From: Hohaiivirga sp031546825
Lineage (GTDB): Bacteria > Pseudomonadota > Alphaproteobacteria > Rhizobiales > Beijerinckiaceae
Assembly (NCBI GenBank): GCA_031546825.1
Contig: JAVBJU010000019.1
Span: forward strand, 83,457-147,456
Direction of reading: 5' to 3'
Length of the DNA: 64,000 bases
The position numbers were made by a program, and so were the translations under genes. The notes below the pieces were generated by a model. The model searched no databases. It was not told where the DNA came from and saw nothing but the letters and a program-made list of their open reading frames with translations. Shown piece after piece: positions 43,585-51,404 of the stretch (within the stretch, counting starts at the first letter, position 1; the number at the start of each line of letters is the position of its first letter).

Positions 43585-44982
43585 ATGGACGTTATTGGAA
43601 TTGTATTGAGCCTTTTTGCGCTTATGTTTCTGGCCTACCGAGGGTATTCCGTTATTTTATGTGCGCCTATATTGGCGCTACTCGCCGCGGTTAGCCAGGG
43701 CTTATCGCCGATGCCCGCCTATTCCGAACTCTTCATGACGAAGGCTGTGGTCTATATTAAGGCCTTCTTCCCGGTCTTTCTGCTCGGTGCCGTTTTCGGA
43801 AAGGTGATGGAACAAACCGGGCTTGCGCAGGCCATTGCTGAGAAAATCCTGTCCCTGGTCGGCAAGGAAAGAAGCATGCTGGCGGTCATTTTGGCCAGCA
43901 GCGTCCTCACTTACGGCGGCGTGAGCCTGTTCGTCGTCGTTTTCATCATCTATCCGTTTGCTGCGGCCATGTTCAAGGTCACGGGAGTGCCCAAGCGTTT
44001 GATCCCGGCCGCGATTGTGTTGGGCGGCTGCACTTACACCATGGATGCCTTGCCGGGCACCCCGCAGCTTTCCAATATCATTCCGACCAATTTTTACGGA
44101 ACCACGGTGTTTGCCGCCCCGATTCTTGGAATTATCGGTGGTTTGATTATTTTCTTCGGCGGATACGCCTGGATGGAATATCGGAGGAAAGCGGCAAATA
44201 ATCGCGGCGAGTTCTACGGCGAAAACCATCAGAATGAACCGACCAGTGTCACCAGCGGCGCTGCAATTGACTGGCGGATCGCCTTCATCCCACTCATTGC
44301 CGTTCTTGGGTTGAACCTGTACCTGAGCTACTGGTTCCATTGGAACCCCAATATGCTTGACCCGTTCAAGGCCATGGGGCTCCCCCTGCTTTCGCCTGCA
44401 GTCAAGAATGTCAGCGCTATCTGGTCGTTGACCATTTCAGTCAGCGTCGGAATTATCCTTGCCATCATCATGGGCTGGCGCAACCTGCGCGGGGGAAATC
44501 TCGCCATCGCGCTTAACGCTGGTGCGATTGGCTCCCTGCTGGCACTGATGAACGTCGCCTCCGAAGTGGGTTACGGCAACGTCATTGCCTCACTGCCGGG
44601 CTTTGCCCATATCTCTAAGGCATTGTTGAGCATTCAGATCGGCTCCACCCCGCTGTTTTCCGAGGCCATCACCGTGACAACGCTTGCTGGCATCACCGGA
44701 TCATCATCGGGTGGTCTGTCCATCGCGTTGTCGCTGATGGCACAGGAATGGCTGACCTGGGCAAATTCCATCGGGCTGTCCCCCGCCGTCCTGCATCGCG
44801 TGGCGGCAATGGCATCAGGCGGTCTCGACAGCCTGCCGCATAGCGGTGCCACGATCACCATCATGTCGGTCTGCGGACTGACCCATAGACAATCCTACCC
44901 CGATATCGCGGCGCTCGTTGTCATCAAGACATCAGCGGTTTTTGTGGTGATCGGCATCTTCCTGGCGACGGGCTGGGTTTAG
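43585..44982 (+). CDS. GntP-family permease
   Basis: 465 residues, about 12-14 membrane helices. GntP carriers take up gluconate, hydroxybutyrate or related hydroxy acids with H+. Seen: YSVILCAPILALLAAV, VFGKVMEQTGLAQAIAEKIL, SSVLTYGGVSLFVVVFIIYPFA (typical conserved helix), and ASGGLDSLPHSGATITIM near the C-terminus. Third gene of the first cassette, so it probably imports the hydroxy acid degraded by the dehydrogenase and BKACE. Confidence 0.88.
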   Translation: MDVIGIVLSLFALMFLAYRGYSVILCAPILALLAAVSQGLSPMPAYSELFMTKAVVYIKAFFPVFLLGAVFGKVMEQTGLAQAIAEKILSLVGKERSMLAVILASSVLTYGGVSLFVVVFIIYPFAAAMFKVTGVPKRLIPAAIVLGGCTYTMDALPGTPQLSNIIPTNFYGTTVFAAPILGIIGGLIIFFGGYAWMEYRRKAANNRGEFYGENHQNEPTSVTSGAAIDWRIAFIPLIAVLGLNLYLSYWFHWNPNMLDPFKAMGLPLLSPAVKNVSAIWSLTISVSVGIILAIIMGWRNLRGGNLAIALNAGAIGSLLALMNVASEVGYGNVIASLPGFAHISKALLSIQIGSTPLFSEAITVTTLAGITGSSSGGLSIALSLMAQEWLTWANSIGLSPAVLHRVAAMASGGLDSLPHSGATITIMSVCGLTHRQSYPDIAALVVIKTSAVFVVIGIFLATGWV

Positions 44983-45007
44983 CGCTGGCGTCAATAAGCA
45001 AAAGCCG

Positions 45008-45040
45008 GAGTAGCAGTCAAACGCTGCCGCTCCGGCCAAA
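45008..45040 (+). other. Intercistronic stem-loop before the second BKACE gene
   Basis: GCCGGAG / CTCCGGC outer stem with an inner GCAG / CTGC pair and a 7-base loop. No T-run follows, so rather a processing or stability element than a strong terminator. Confidence 0.6.
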
Positions 45041-45086
45041 ATCATGAAACCCATAAAAAATTATTAAGCAAAAGGAGCTATCTACT

Positions 45087-46019
45087 ATGTCTAAAAAAGT
45101 TTGGATTTCGACGGCGATTACCGGAGGCGTTCATACCCCGGCAATGTCACCCTATCTGCCCATCACACCCCGTCAGATTATTGATGAAGCCGTGGCTTCG
45201 TCCGAAGCCGGGTCTGCAGTGGTTCATATCCACGCCCGCGACCCGAAGACCGGTGAGCCGAGCGGCGATCTTGGGCTGATGGAAGAAATTGTTTCGGGCA
45301 TTAAGCAGCGTTGCGATGCCATCATCTGCATCACCACCGGCGGTGCGCTTGGTATGACGCTGGAAACGCGCCTGTCGCCCGTGCCGAAGTTCAAGCCGGA
45401 ATTGGCCTCGCTCAACGCTGGCTCCATCAATTTCTGCCTCGTGCCCGCAGCAGACGCCGTCAAGCGCAGCGGCGGCGCGAAGTTTGATTGGGAGCTTCCC
45501 TATCTCGAAAAGACCTGGGATCTCGTATTCGCCAATAACTTCAATGCTCTTGAGCATTTCAACAAGACGATGGCGGAAGTCGGCACCCGTCCCGAGTTCG
45601 AAGTCTACGATGTCGGCATGATCAACAACATCGCGTTCCTCCTCAAAAAGGGCATCATCAAGAGCCCGCCTTACATCCAGTTCGTTCTGGGCATCCTCGG
45701 TGGCCTCCCCGCGTCGGTTGAGAACCTCGTGACCCTTCACCGTCAGGCCAAAGATCTCATCGGCGATTTCCATTGGTCGGTTTGCGCTGCCGGACGCCAT
45801 GAGTTCCCCATCTGCGCAACCGCGCTTGCCATGGGTGCCAACGTGCGCGTTGGCCTTGAGGACAACCTGTTCTTGTCACCCGGCGTTCTCGCCAAATCCA
45901 ACGCCGAACTGGTTGTGCGCATGCGCGAAATCATCGAGCGCCTGGGTCTCGAAATCTACACCGCCGACGAAGTCCGCAAGATCATGGCGCTCAAGGGAGC
46001 CAATGCCGTCGCCTTCTGA
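45087..46019 (+). CDS. Beta-keto acid cleavage enzyme (BKACE, DUF849), copy 2
   Basis: 310 residues with the same zinc and substrate motifs as copy 1 (HIHARDPKTGEPSGD; ITTGGALGMTLETRL; VRVGLEDNLFL). It differs at 13 residues, mainly outside the active site. AAAGGAG precedes the ATG. At the DNA level the last 350 bases contain long identical runs with copy 1 (about 70 and 78 bases), while the first third is much more diverged, so the 3' part has been homogenised. No sigma-54 site is seen directly before it; transcription may come from the first promoter through the 105-base gap, or from a separate promoter. Confidence 0.93.
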   Translation: MSKKVWISTAITGGVHTPAMSPYLPITPRQIIDEAVASSEAGSAVVHIHARDPKTGEPSGDLGLMEEIVSGIKQRCDAIICITTGGALGMTLETRLSPVPKFKPELASLNAGSINFCLVPAADAVKRSGGAKFDWELPYLEKTWDLVFANNFNALEHFNKTMAEVGTRPEFEVYDVGMINNIAFLLKKGIIKSPPYIQFVLGILGGLPASVENLVTLHRQAKDLIGDFHWSVCAAGRHEFPICATALAMGANVRVGLEDNLFLSPGVLAKSNAELVVRMREIIERLGLEIYTADEVRKIMALKGANAVAF

Positions 46020-46045
46020 CGGCTACAAACCCAGGAAAGTCTGCC

Positions 46046-46068
46046 GTCGGCATTTCACACATGCCGAC
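46046..46068. other. Stem-loop in the BKACE2-KPR2 gap
   Basis: GTCGGCAT / ATGCCGAC, 8-bp perfect stem with a 7-base loop, 27 bases after the BKACE2 stop. Confidence 0.7.
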
Positions 46069-46089
46069 GTCTTGCCTCCGTCAAGGCAC

Positions 46090-46125
46090 CATCTGCAGCG
46101 GAAACCCGGATTTCCGCTGCAGATG
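46090..46125. other. Strong stem-loop in the BKACE2-KPR2 gap
   Basis: Perfect 15-bp stem CATCTGCAGCGGAAA / TTTCCGCTGCAGATG with a 6-base loop cccgga. No U-tract; it may adjust expression between BKACE2 and the following dehydrogenase by blocking or stabilising the mRNA. Confidence 0.8.
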
Positions 46126-46275
46126 ACACCACTTCAGGGCCCGCCCCCACAGCGATCCGTCACTCCTGTTACGTCGCTTCCGGCGCTCTGCGAGGGGATA
46201 ACCTGCTGGTCAAAGCGTCCGGCCACAGACTTCGGAAACGGGCTTCTTGGCGACAAGATTTGAGGAGAAACCAGA

Positions 46276-47307
46276 ATGAGAACTGCAATACTCGGTGCCG
46301 GTTCGTTGGGCATAGTGATCGGAGCTTTGCTGAACAAGAAGGGCTGTCAGGTTGATCTGATTGATTCATTCAAGGACAATATTGATGCCTTGAATACACG
46401 CGGCGCAAAGGTCGTCGGCTTCATGGACCTCGTTGTGCCTGTCAAAGCCTACACACCTGACCAGCTGTCAGGCCAGTATGATCTCATCATCCTGTTGACC
46501 AAACAAACCACCAATAAGGCGGCATTGGCGGAAATCCTGCCCTTCCTCCACGAAAAGAGCACTGTCTGCACGTTGCAAAACGGGATTCCAGAGCAGTCCG
46601 TTGCCGAAATCATTGGCAAATCGCGGACCATTGGCGGCACGGTCGGCTTCGGCGCGACCTGGCTTTCGCCTGGCGTCTCGGAACTGACATCCACCGCCGC
46701 CACCGTAGAGAATTTTGCCTTCGAAATCGGGGAAATGGACGGGAAGGAAACGGACCGTATCCTGGCCGTCCAGAAAATCCTGAACCTTGTCGGCAAAACC
46801 ATCGTCCTACCCGATCTGATGGACGTCCGTTGGTCCAAGGTGTTGATGAATGCCACCTTCAGCGGTATGTCGGCGGCTCTCGGCTGCACGTTCGGCGACG
46901 TGCTGGATGACGACAAGGCCATGCAATGCCTCGCCCATGTCGCGGATGAGACAGTCAAGGCATGCCGCGCCTCCGGCCATCGCATGGTGGAAATGAACGG
47001 TTTGCATATGGAGAGGCTCGAGCTCGCCAACCATGCCGATATCGCCAACAAGCTGCCGCTCTACCACCAGGTCTGGGACAGGCACCGCAAGACCAAGGCC
47101 AGCATGTTGCAAGACCTTGAGAAAGGCCGTCCTTGCGAGATCGACTACATCAACGGCATCGTTGCCCGAACGGGACAAAATTTCGGCGTTAAAACCCCGT
47201 TCAACGACAAGATTATCGAGTTGGTCAAGGAAGCCGAAGCCAGAAAAGGCGTCAATGATTTCTCTTACCTGAGCCGTTTCGACGCTCTGTTGGCCGCATT
47301 CAAATGA
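46276..47307 (+). CDS. Ketopantoate reductase-family dehydrogenase, copy 2
   Basis: 343 residues, start MRTAILGAGSLGIVIGALLN with GGAG upstream. Same family signatures as copy 1 (GAGSLG; SKVLMNATFSGMSAALG; SMLQDLEKGRPCEIDYING) but roughly 60 percent identical overall by eye, in contrast to the 96 percent of the adjacent BKACE pair. The two dehydrogenases may thus accept different hydroxy acids while feeding nearly identical cleavage enzymes. Confidence 0.88.
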   Translation: MRTAILGAGSLGIVIGALLNKKGCQVDLIDSFKDNIDALNTRGAKVVGFMDLVVPVKAYTPDQLSGQYDLIILLTKQTTNKAALAEILPFLHEKSTVCTLQNGIPEQSVAEIIGKSRTIGGTVGFGATWLSPGVSELTSTAATVENFAFEIGEMDGKETDRILAVQKILNLVGKTIVLPDLMDVRWSKVLMNATFSGMSAALGCTFGDVLDDDKAMQCLAHVADETVKACRASGHRMVEMNGLHMERLELANHADIANKLPLYHQVWDRHRKTKASMLQDLEKGRPCEIDYINGIVARTGQNFGVKTPFNDKIIELVKEAEARKGVNDFSYLSRFDALLAAFK

Positions 47308-47448
47308 AAGCATCCCCCACAAAACGAAGTGTTATGGGCACCTCCATAGCCGTTGCTTTTGTTGGGGCCATTCTGAGCAAATGAAAACGTATGGGCAAGC
47401 CGTCGGTTTGAAAGACCAAAAACACGGTGAATTCCGGAATTTCTAAAC

Positions 47449-47500
47449 GCTGTGCCGAGACCAGCTCTCATTTCAATGAGCGTCGGTCTCGCACTTAATT
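47449..47500 (+). terminator. Stem-loop before the atoE gene
   Basis: GTGCcGAGACC / GGTCTCGCAC outer stem (one bulge) with an inner GCTC / GAGC pair, followed by TTAATTTT; it lies just upstream of the ribosome site GGGGAG. Possible terminator or attenuator separating KPR2 from the transporter. Confidence 0.6.
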
Positions 47501-47515
47501 TTCGGGGAGTAATAC

Positions 47516-48913
47516 ATGTCATCTCACACCATCGAGAGGGCTCCGGCTTCTGAGAAAAAGAACCTGACCTTCATTGAAAAAATTACCGAATGGAGCCTGA
47601 GCTGGATTCCAGACTCAATGGTTTTCGTGCTGGCACTGACGGTCATCATTTTCGGCCTTGCTCTGGCCCTCACCGACAGAGGTCCGATGCAACTGGTGGA
47701 TGATTATGCCAAAGGCTTCTGGGTTTTGCTGACATTTGCGATGCAATTGTCTCTGCTGATGCTCACCGGCTTTGTCGTCGTGGATTCCGAATTTGTAAAA
47801 ACCCGTCTGATCAAGCTGATCGACATTCCGAAAAGTGCGACCTCGACCCTGATCTTCTATTGCGTGATGGTCGGCATCTTCAGCTGGCTCCATTGGGGCG
47901 TGGGCTACATGCTTGCAATGGTCATGGGTAAGGAAATTGCGGTTCGCAAGCGCGGTATCGGCATCCATTACCCATTGATGGTCGCCGCGGGTTATGTCGT
48001 CTACCTGGTCATGGCCAACGGGCCGTCACAATCGGCTCCCCTCATCGCGGCAACGCCGGGGAACTTCCTGGAAAGCACCATTGGTCGCCTCGTGCCGATT
48101 TCAGAAACGGTTCTTTCTCCGTTCTTGCTCACCATGGTCATGTGCCAGTTCGTCGCCGTGATTGCCCTCTTCGTCTTCCTGAGCCCGAAGAAAGACAAAG
48201 TCGTCGAAATTGATGAGGCATTGTGGAAAGAGTTTTCCGCCCCGGCCAAGGTCGCTGAAACCAAAGAAGAAGTGCGTAAAATGCGCCCTGCCGAGCGCTG
48301 GGAGCGTTCACGCATTCTACCCACCATCATCGCTCTGCTCATGCTGTTCTGGGTTGGTAAAACCATCTGGCTGCAAGGCATGGGGAAAGTTGATATCAAC
48401 CTGCTCAACTTCCTCTTCCTCGCGCTGGCATTCCTGCTGCAGAAAACAACGGCGAACTTCGTCAATGCCGTGCGCAACGGAATTGGCACCACGTATGGCG
48501 TCATCATCCAGTTCCCGCTTTATGCCGGGATTTTCGGCATCATTTCCTATTCGGGTCTGGCCCATCATATCACTGCGGCGTTCGTCTATATTTCCACGCC
48601 GGGAACCTACGCCTGGATCGTGATGGTCTACACTGTTCTGATGGACTTCTTCGTGCCGTCAGGCGGTTCAAAATTCGCCATTGAAGCGCCATTCATCGTG
48701 CCGGCTGGCCAACAGATGGGCATCTCGGTGGCGCATATCATCAACTCCTACAGCTCTGGCTCCCAGATGGCCAACTGCCTGCAGCCGTTCTGGACGCTGG
48801 CGTTCCTGGCGACATTCCGGATCAAGTTCCAGACGATCCTGCCCTACACCTTCGCAGGCTTCGTGGTTATCTTTGCAATCGCGACTGCGGCGTTCCTGAT
48901 GTTCCCTTACTAA
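47516..48913 (+). CDS. atoE: Short-chain fatty acid transporter, AtoE family
   Basis: 465 residues, about 11-12 membrane helices; matches the AtoE/TIGR00366 family that moves acetate-to-butyrate chain acids and acetoacetate. Seen: FIEKITEWSLSWIPDSMVFV at the start, HWGVGYMLAMVMGKEIA, and VPSGGSKFAIEAPFIVPAGQ (the family signature), ending in a hydrophobic helix. Since BKACE releases acetoacetate, an AtoE carrier beside two BKACE genes suggests import or release of acetoacetate or a related product. A strong terminator follows. Confidence 0.92.
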   Translation: MSSHTIERAPASEKKNLTFIEKITEWSLSWIPDSMVFVLALTVIIFGLALALTDRGPMQLVDDYAKGFWVLLTFAMQLSLLMLTGFVVVDSEFVKTRLIKLIDIPKSATSTLIFYCVMVGIFSWLHWGVGYMLAMVMGKEIAVRKRGIGIHYPLMVAAGYVVYLVMANGPSQSAPLIAATPGNFLESTIGRLVPISETVLSPFLLTMVMCQFVAVIALFVFLSPKKDKVVEIDEALWKEFSAPAKVAETKEEVRKMRPAERWERSRILPTIIALLMLFWVGKTIWLQGMGKVDINLLNFLFLALAFLLQKTTANFVNAVRNGIGTTYGVIIQFPLYAGIFGIISYSGLAHHITAAFVYISTPGTYAWIVMVYTVLMDFFVPSGGSKFAIEAPFIVPAGQQMGISVAHIINSYSSGSQMANCLQPFWTLAFLATFRIKFQTILPYTFAGFVVIFAIATAAFLMFPY

Positions 48914-48939
48914 GGTCGCTACACACTGAATAAAACCGA

Positions 48940-48970
48940 GTGGCGGGAGCGCATTCTCCCGCCACTTTTT
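48940..48970 (+). terminator. Intrinsic terminator after atoE
   Basis: Perfect 10-bp stem GTGGCGGGAG / CTCCCGCCAC, loop cgcatt, then TTTTTATA. Confidence 0.92.
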
Positions 48971-49004
48971 ATAAAAACTCCATCCATTGAGGAGCACTAC
49001 AACC

Positions 49005-49739
49005 ATGCTCGACGGAAAAATCTGTATTGTCACCGGCGGGGCCCAAGGCATTGGCCGCTGCATCACCGAACTGTTCCTGAAGAATCGCGCCAAGGCGGTT
49101 TATGCCTGTGACCGCAATGTGGATGGCCTCGCCGACCTCAAGCAGCAGCACGCCAATGTCATCCCGGTGGCGCTTGACGTGACCGATCGCCCGGCGATTG
49201 AGCGGCTCATTGCCGAAATTGGCGCAAAGCAGCAGAGCATCAACGTTCTGGTCAATAATGCGGGCATCACCCGCGATGCCCTGATCGGCAAGATGACCGA
49301 AGCCGACTGGAATGCGGTGATCGCGGTCAACCTCACCGGTGTGTTCAATTTCACGCAAGCCGTCGCCCCGGTCATGATGGTCGCGGGCAAGGGTTCCATC
49401 GTGTCGATGTCTTCGGTGGTTGGCACGGATGGCAATATCGGGCAGTCAAATTATGCCGCAACCAAGGGTGGCCTCATTGCCATGACCAAGGGCTGGGCCA
49501 AGGAATTTGCCTATAAGGGTGCCCAGGTGCGCGCCAATTGCGTTGCGCCGGGCTTCATCGAAACGCCGATGACCGTCAACCTGCCGGAAAAGGTTCTGGA
49601 TTACATGCGCGACAAAGCGCCCTTGAAGCGCATGGGCCGCCCGGAAGAAATCGCCGAGGGCGTTCTGTTCCTCGCCAGCGATCGCTCCTCCTTCATCACC
49701 GGCCAAACCCTCAAGATCGACGGCGGGCTGGTGCTCTGA
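49005..49739 (+). CDS. SDR oxidoreductase, PhaB/FabG-like (acetoacetyl-CoA reductase-type)
   Basis: 244 residues from ATG 49005 with GAGGAG upstream. Classic SDR: VTGGAQGIGRCI, NNAGITRDALIGKM, SMSSVVGTDGNIGQ, and the Y-x3-K in NYAATKGGLIAMTKG, ending in TGQTLKIDGGLVL. Best fits the FabG/PhaB group, which reduces 3-oxoacyl-ACP or acetoacetyl-CoA. The position behind atoE and BKACE genes, whose product is acetoacetate, fits acetoacetyl-CoA reduction, but substrate cannot be read from the sequence. Confidence 0.88.
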   Translation: MLDGKICIVTGGAQGIGRCITELFLKNRAKAVYACDRNVDGLADLKQQHANVIPVALDVTDRPAIERLIAEIGAKQQSINVLVNNAGITRDALIGKMTEADWNAVIAVNLTGVFNFTQAVAPVMMVAGKGSIVSMSSVVGTDGNIGQSNYAATKGGLIAMTKGWAKEFAYKGAQVRANCVAPGFIETPMTVNLPEKVLDYMRDKAPLKRMGRPEEIAEGVLFLASDRSSFITGQTLKIDGGLVL

Positions 49740-49757
49740 CGCCCCGATAAAAGAACA

Positions 49758-49890
49758 CCCCGGTCAGGGCTAGAGTGAAGCGCGTTTAATATGAAACGCA
49801 CTTCGCTCTAGATTTTTTGATGCCGTAACGCTTTGCGTTTAACCGGCGATCCACTTAAAACGCGCGTTACTCTAAAATGCCTGACCGGGG
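49758..49890. terminator. Terminator stem with a palindromic repeat in its loop
   Basis: CCCCGGTCAGG (49758-49768) pairs perfectly with CCTGACCGGGG (49880-49890). Between the arms lies a complete copy of the 104-bp repeat. The flanks of both arms are T-rich (on the plus strand cgcaattttatt, on the minus strand TGTTCTTTTATC), so this is the bidirectional terminator between the SDR gene and sdaA. Confidence 0.8.
49771..49874. repeat. 104-bp palindromic intergenic repeat, copy 2
   Basis: Nearly identical to copy 1 at 3599-3702, same orientation: TAGAGTGAAGCGCGTTT / AAACGCACTTCGCTCTA hairpin, GATTTTTTGATGCC, conserved tail AAAACGCGCGTTACTCTA. It lies in the loop of the terminator stem described separately, which shows its exact insertion boundaries. 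Confidence 0.92.
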
Positions 49891-49936
49891 CGCAATTTTA
49901 TTCTCAGCGGGCGGTGTTGCTATAAAAAACCAGCCG

Positions 49937-51328
49937 TCACGAACAACTGCGTGAGAAACACGCCTGGCCGCAATCAACCTTGACGGCAAGCCCGCCACAG
50001 GAAGTCTCGCGGTATTTGTTGTTCATATCTTTGCCGGTCTCGTACATCGTCGCAATCACCGTATCGAGGCTGACCCGTGGCTTGCTGTCGCGCTGCAGCG
50101 CCATGCGGGCAGCATTGATGGCAGTGATGCTGGCAATGGCATTACGCTCGATACACGGCACCTGGACCTGACCATTGACCGGATCGCACGTCAGGCCAAG
50201 ATTGTGCTCCATCCCGATTTCAGCGGCGATACAGACCTGCTCCGGCTTAGCGCCCAAAAGCTCCGCCAACCCGGCCGCCGCCATGGAACAAGCGACACCA
50301 ACCTCGCCCTGGCAGCCCACCTCGGCACCGGAGATGGAGGCGTTCATCTTGTACAACAGCCCGACTGTGCCCGACGCCAGGAAATAACGCAGGCAATGCG
50401 CAGTTTCCACTGGAGCGATGAAGCGGTCGTAATAGGCCAAGACCGACGGGATGATGCCGCACGCGCCATTGGTCGGGGCCGTCACCACCCGTCCACCCGC
50501 CGCATTCTCTTCACTCACTGCAAGTGCGAACATATTGACCCAATCCATCACCTGCATGGGGTCAACTTTTGTCCCTTGCGGAGCAACCAGCGCACGGTGG
50601 AGCGCGGCCGCGCGCCGTGGCACCTGTAATGGGCCGGGCAGCAGGCCCTCGCTATGCATCCCGCGCACAATGCAGGCGCGCATGGTCGCCCATATCTGCC
50701 CGAAATACGCTTCGATATCGTGCTGGCTGCGCATCGCCAGCTCGTTTTGCAGGATGAGATCGGAGAAAGTTAATCCCGTGGCCTCGCAGTGTGCCAGCAA
50801 CTCAGCCGCGTTCGCGAACGCGTAGGGAACCTTCGCATCATCAACGCTTTCCCTGCCAAAGTCCTGTTCCTCGACAACAAAGCCGCCGCCTATGGAATAA
50901 TAGGTTTTGCAGCAAATAACGGCTTCTCTGGCGAACGCCGTGATGGTCATTCCGTTCTCGTGCAGCGGCAGCGCGTTGTCATGGAATGTAATCGCAGTGT
51001 CGCGCGGAAAATCAACCTCGTGCCGACCCTGCGCCAAGGGCAGCCGTTCACAGGCTGCGACATGCGCGATAAAATCCGCAATCATGGCAATGTCGACATT
51101 ATCCGGCGCATACCCTGCCAGACCCATGATGATGGCATTATCTGTATGGTGGCCTTTGCCGGTCGCTGAAAGAGACCCATAGAGGTCCACCGCAATGCGG
51201 CTCACTTCCGCCATCTGGCCATTGTTCAACAGCAGATCGACAAATGCTTTGCCGGCTCTCATTGGTCCAACCGTGTGGGAACTCGATGGGCCAATACCGA
51301 TCCTGAACATGTCACAAACGCTGTTCAC
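49937..51328 (-). CDS. sdaA: L-serine ammonia-lyase (iron-sulfur, single chain)
   Basis: 463 residues, the single-polypeptide SdaA type. Converts serine to pyruvate and ammonia. Seen: SVCDMFRIGIGPSSSHTVGP at the start, IGGGFVVE, GCQGEVGVACSMAAAGLAEL and AEIGMEHNLGLTCDPV with cysteine ligands for the [4Fe-4S] cluster, and CSxxK-like ending. Together with the M20 hydrolase and DUF3100-like pair it is read from the minus strand as one unit, so serine released outside or from a conjugate may be burnt to pyruvate here. Confidence 0.95.
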   Translation of the reverse strand: MNSVCDMFRIGIGPSSSHTVGPMRAGKAFVDLLLNNGQMAEVSRIAVDLYGSLSATGKGHHTDNAIIMGLAGYAPDNVDIAMIADFIAHVAACERLPLAQGRHEVDFPRDTAITFHDNALPLHENGMTITAFAREAVICCKTYYSIGGGFVVEEQDFGRESVDDAKVPYAFANAAELLAHCEATGLTFSDLILQNELAMRSQHDIEAYFGQIWATMRACIVRGMHSEGLLPGPLQVPRRAAALHRALVAPQGTKVDPMQVMDWVNMFALAVSEENAAGGRVVTAPTNGACGIIPSVLAYYDRFIAPVETAHCLRYFLASGTVGLLYKMNASISGAEVGCQGEVGVACSMAAAGLAELLGAKPEQVCIAAEIGMEHNLGLTCDPVNGQVQVPCIERNAIASITAINAARMALQRDSKPRVSLDTVIATMYETGKDMNNKYRETSCGGLAVKVDCGQACFSRSCS

Positions 51329-51404
51329 ACAAAATCTCCGGGTTGAAAAATGGCCTTAGGGGGTAATAGGCGGACGCGCCTGCCTTAAGGCGCGCCGCGA
51401 AACC

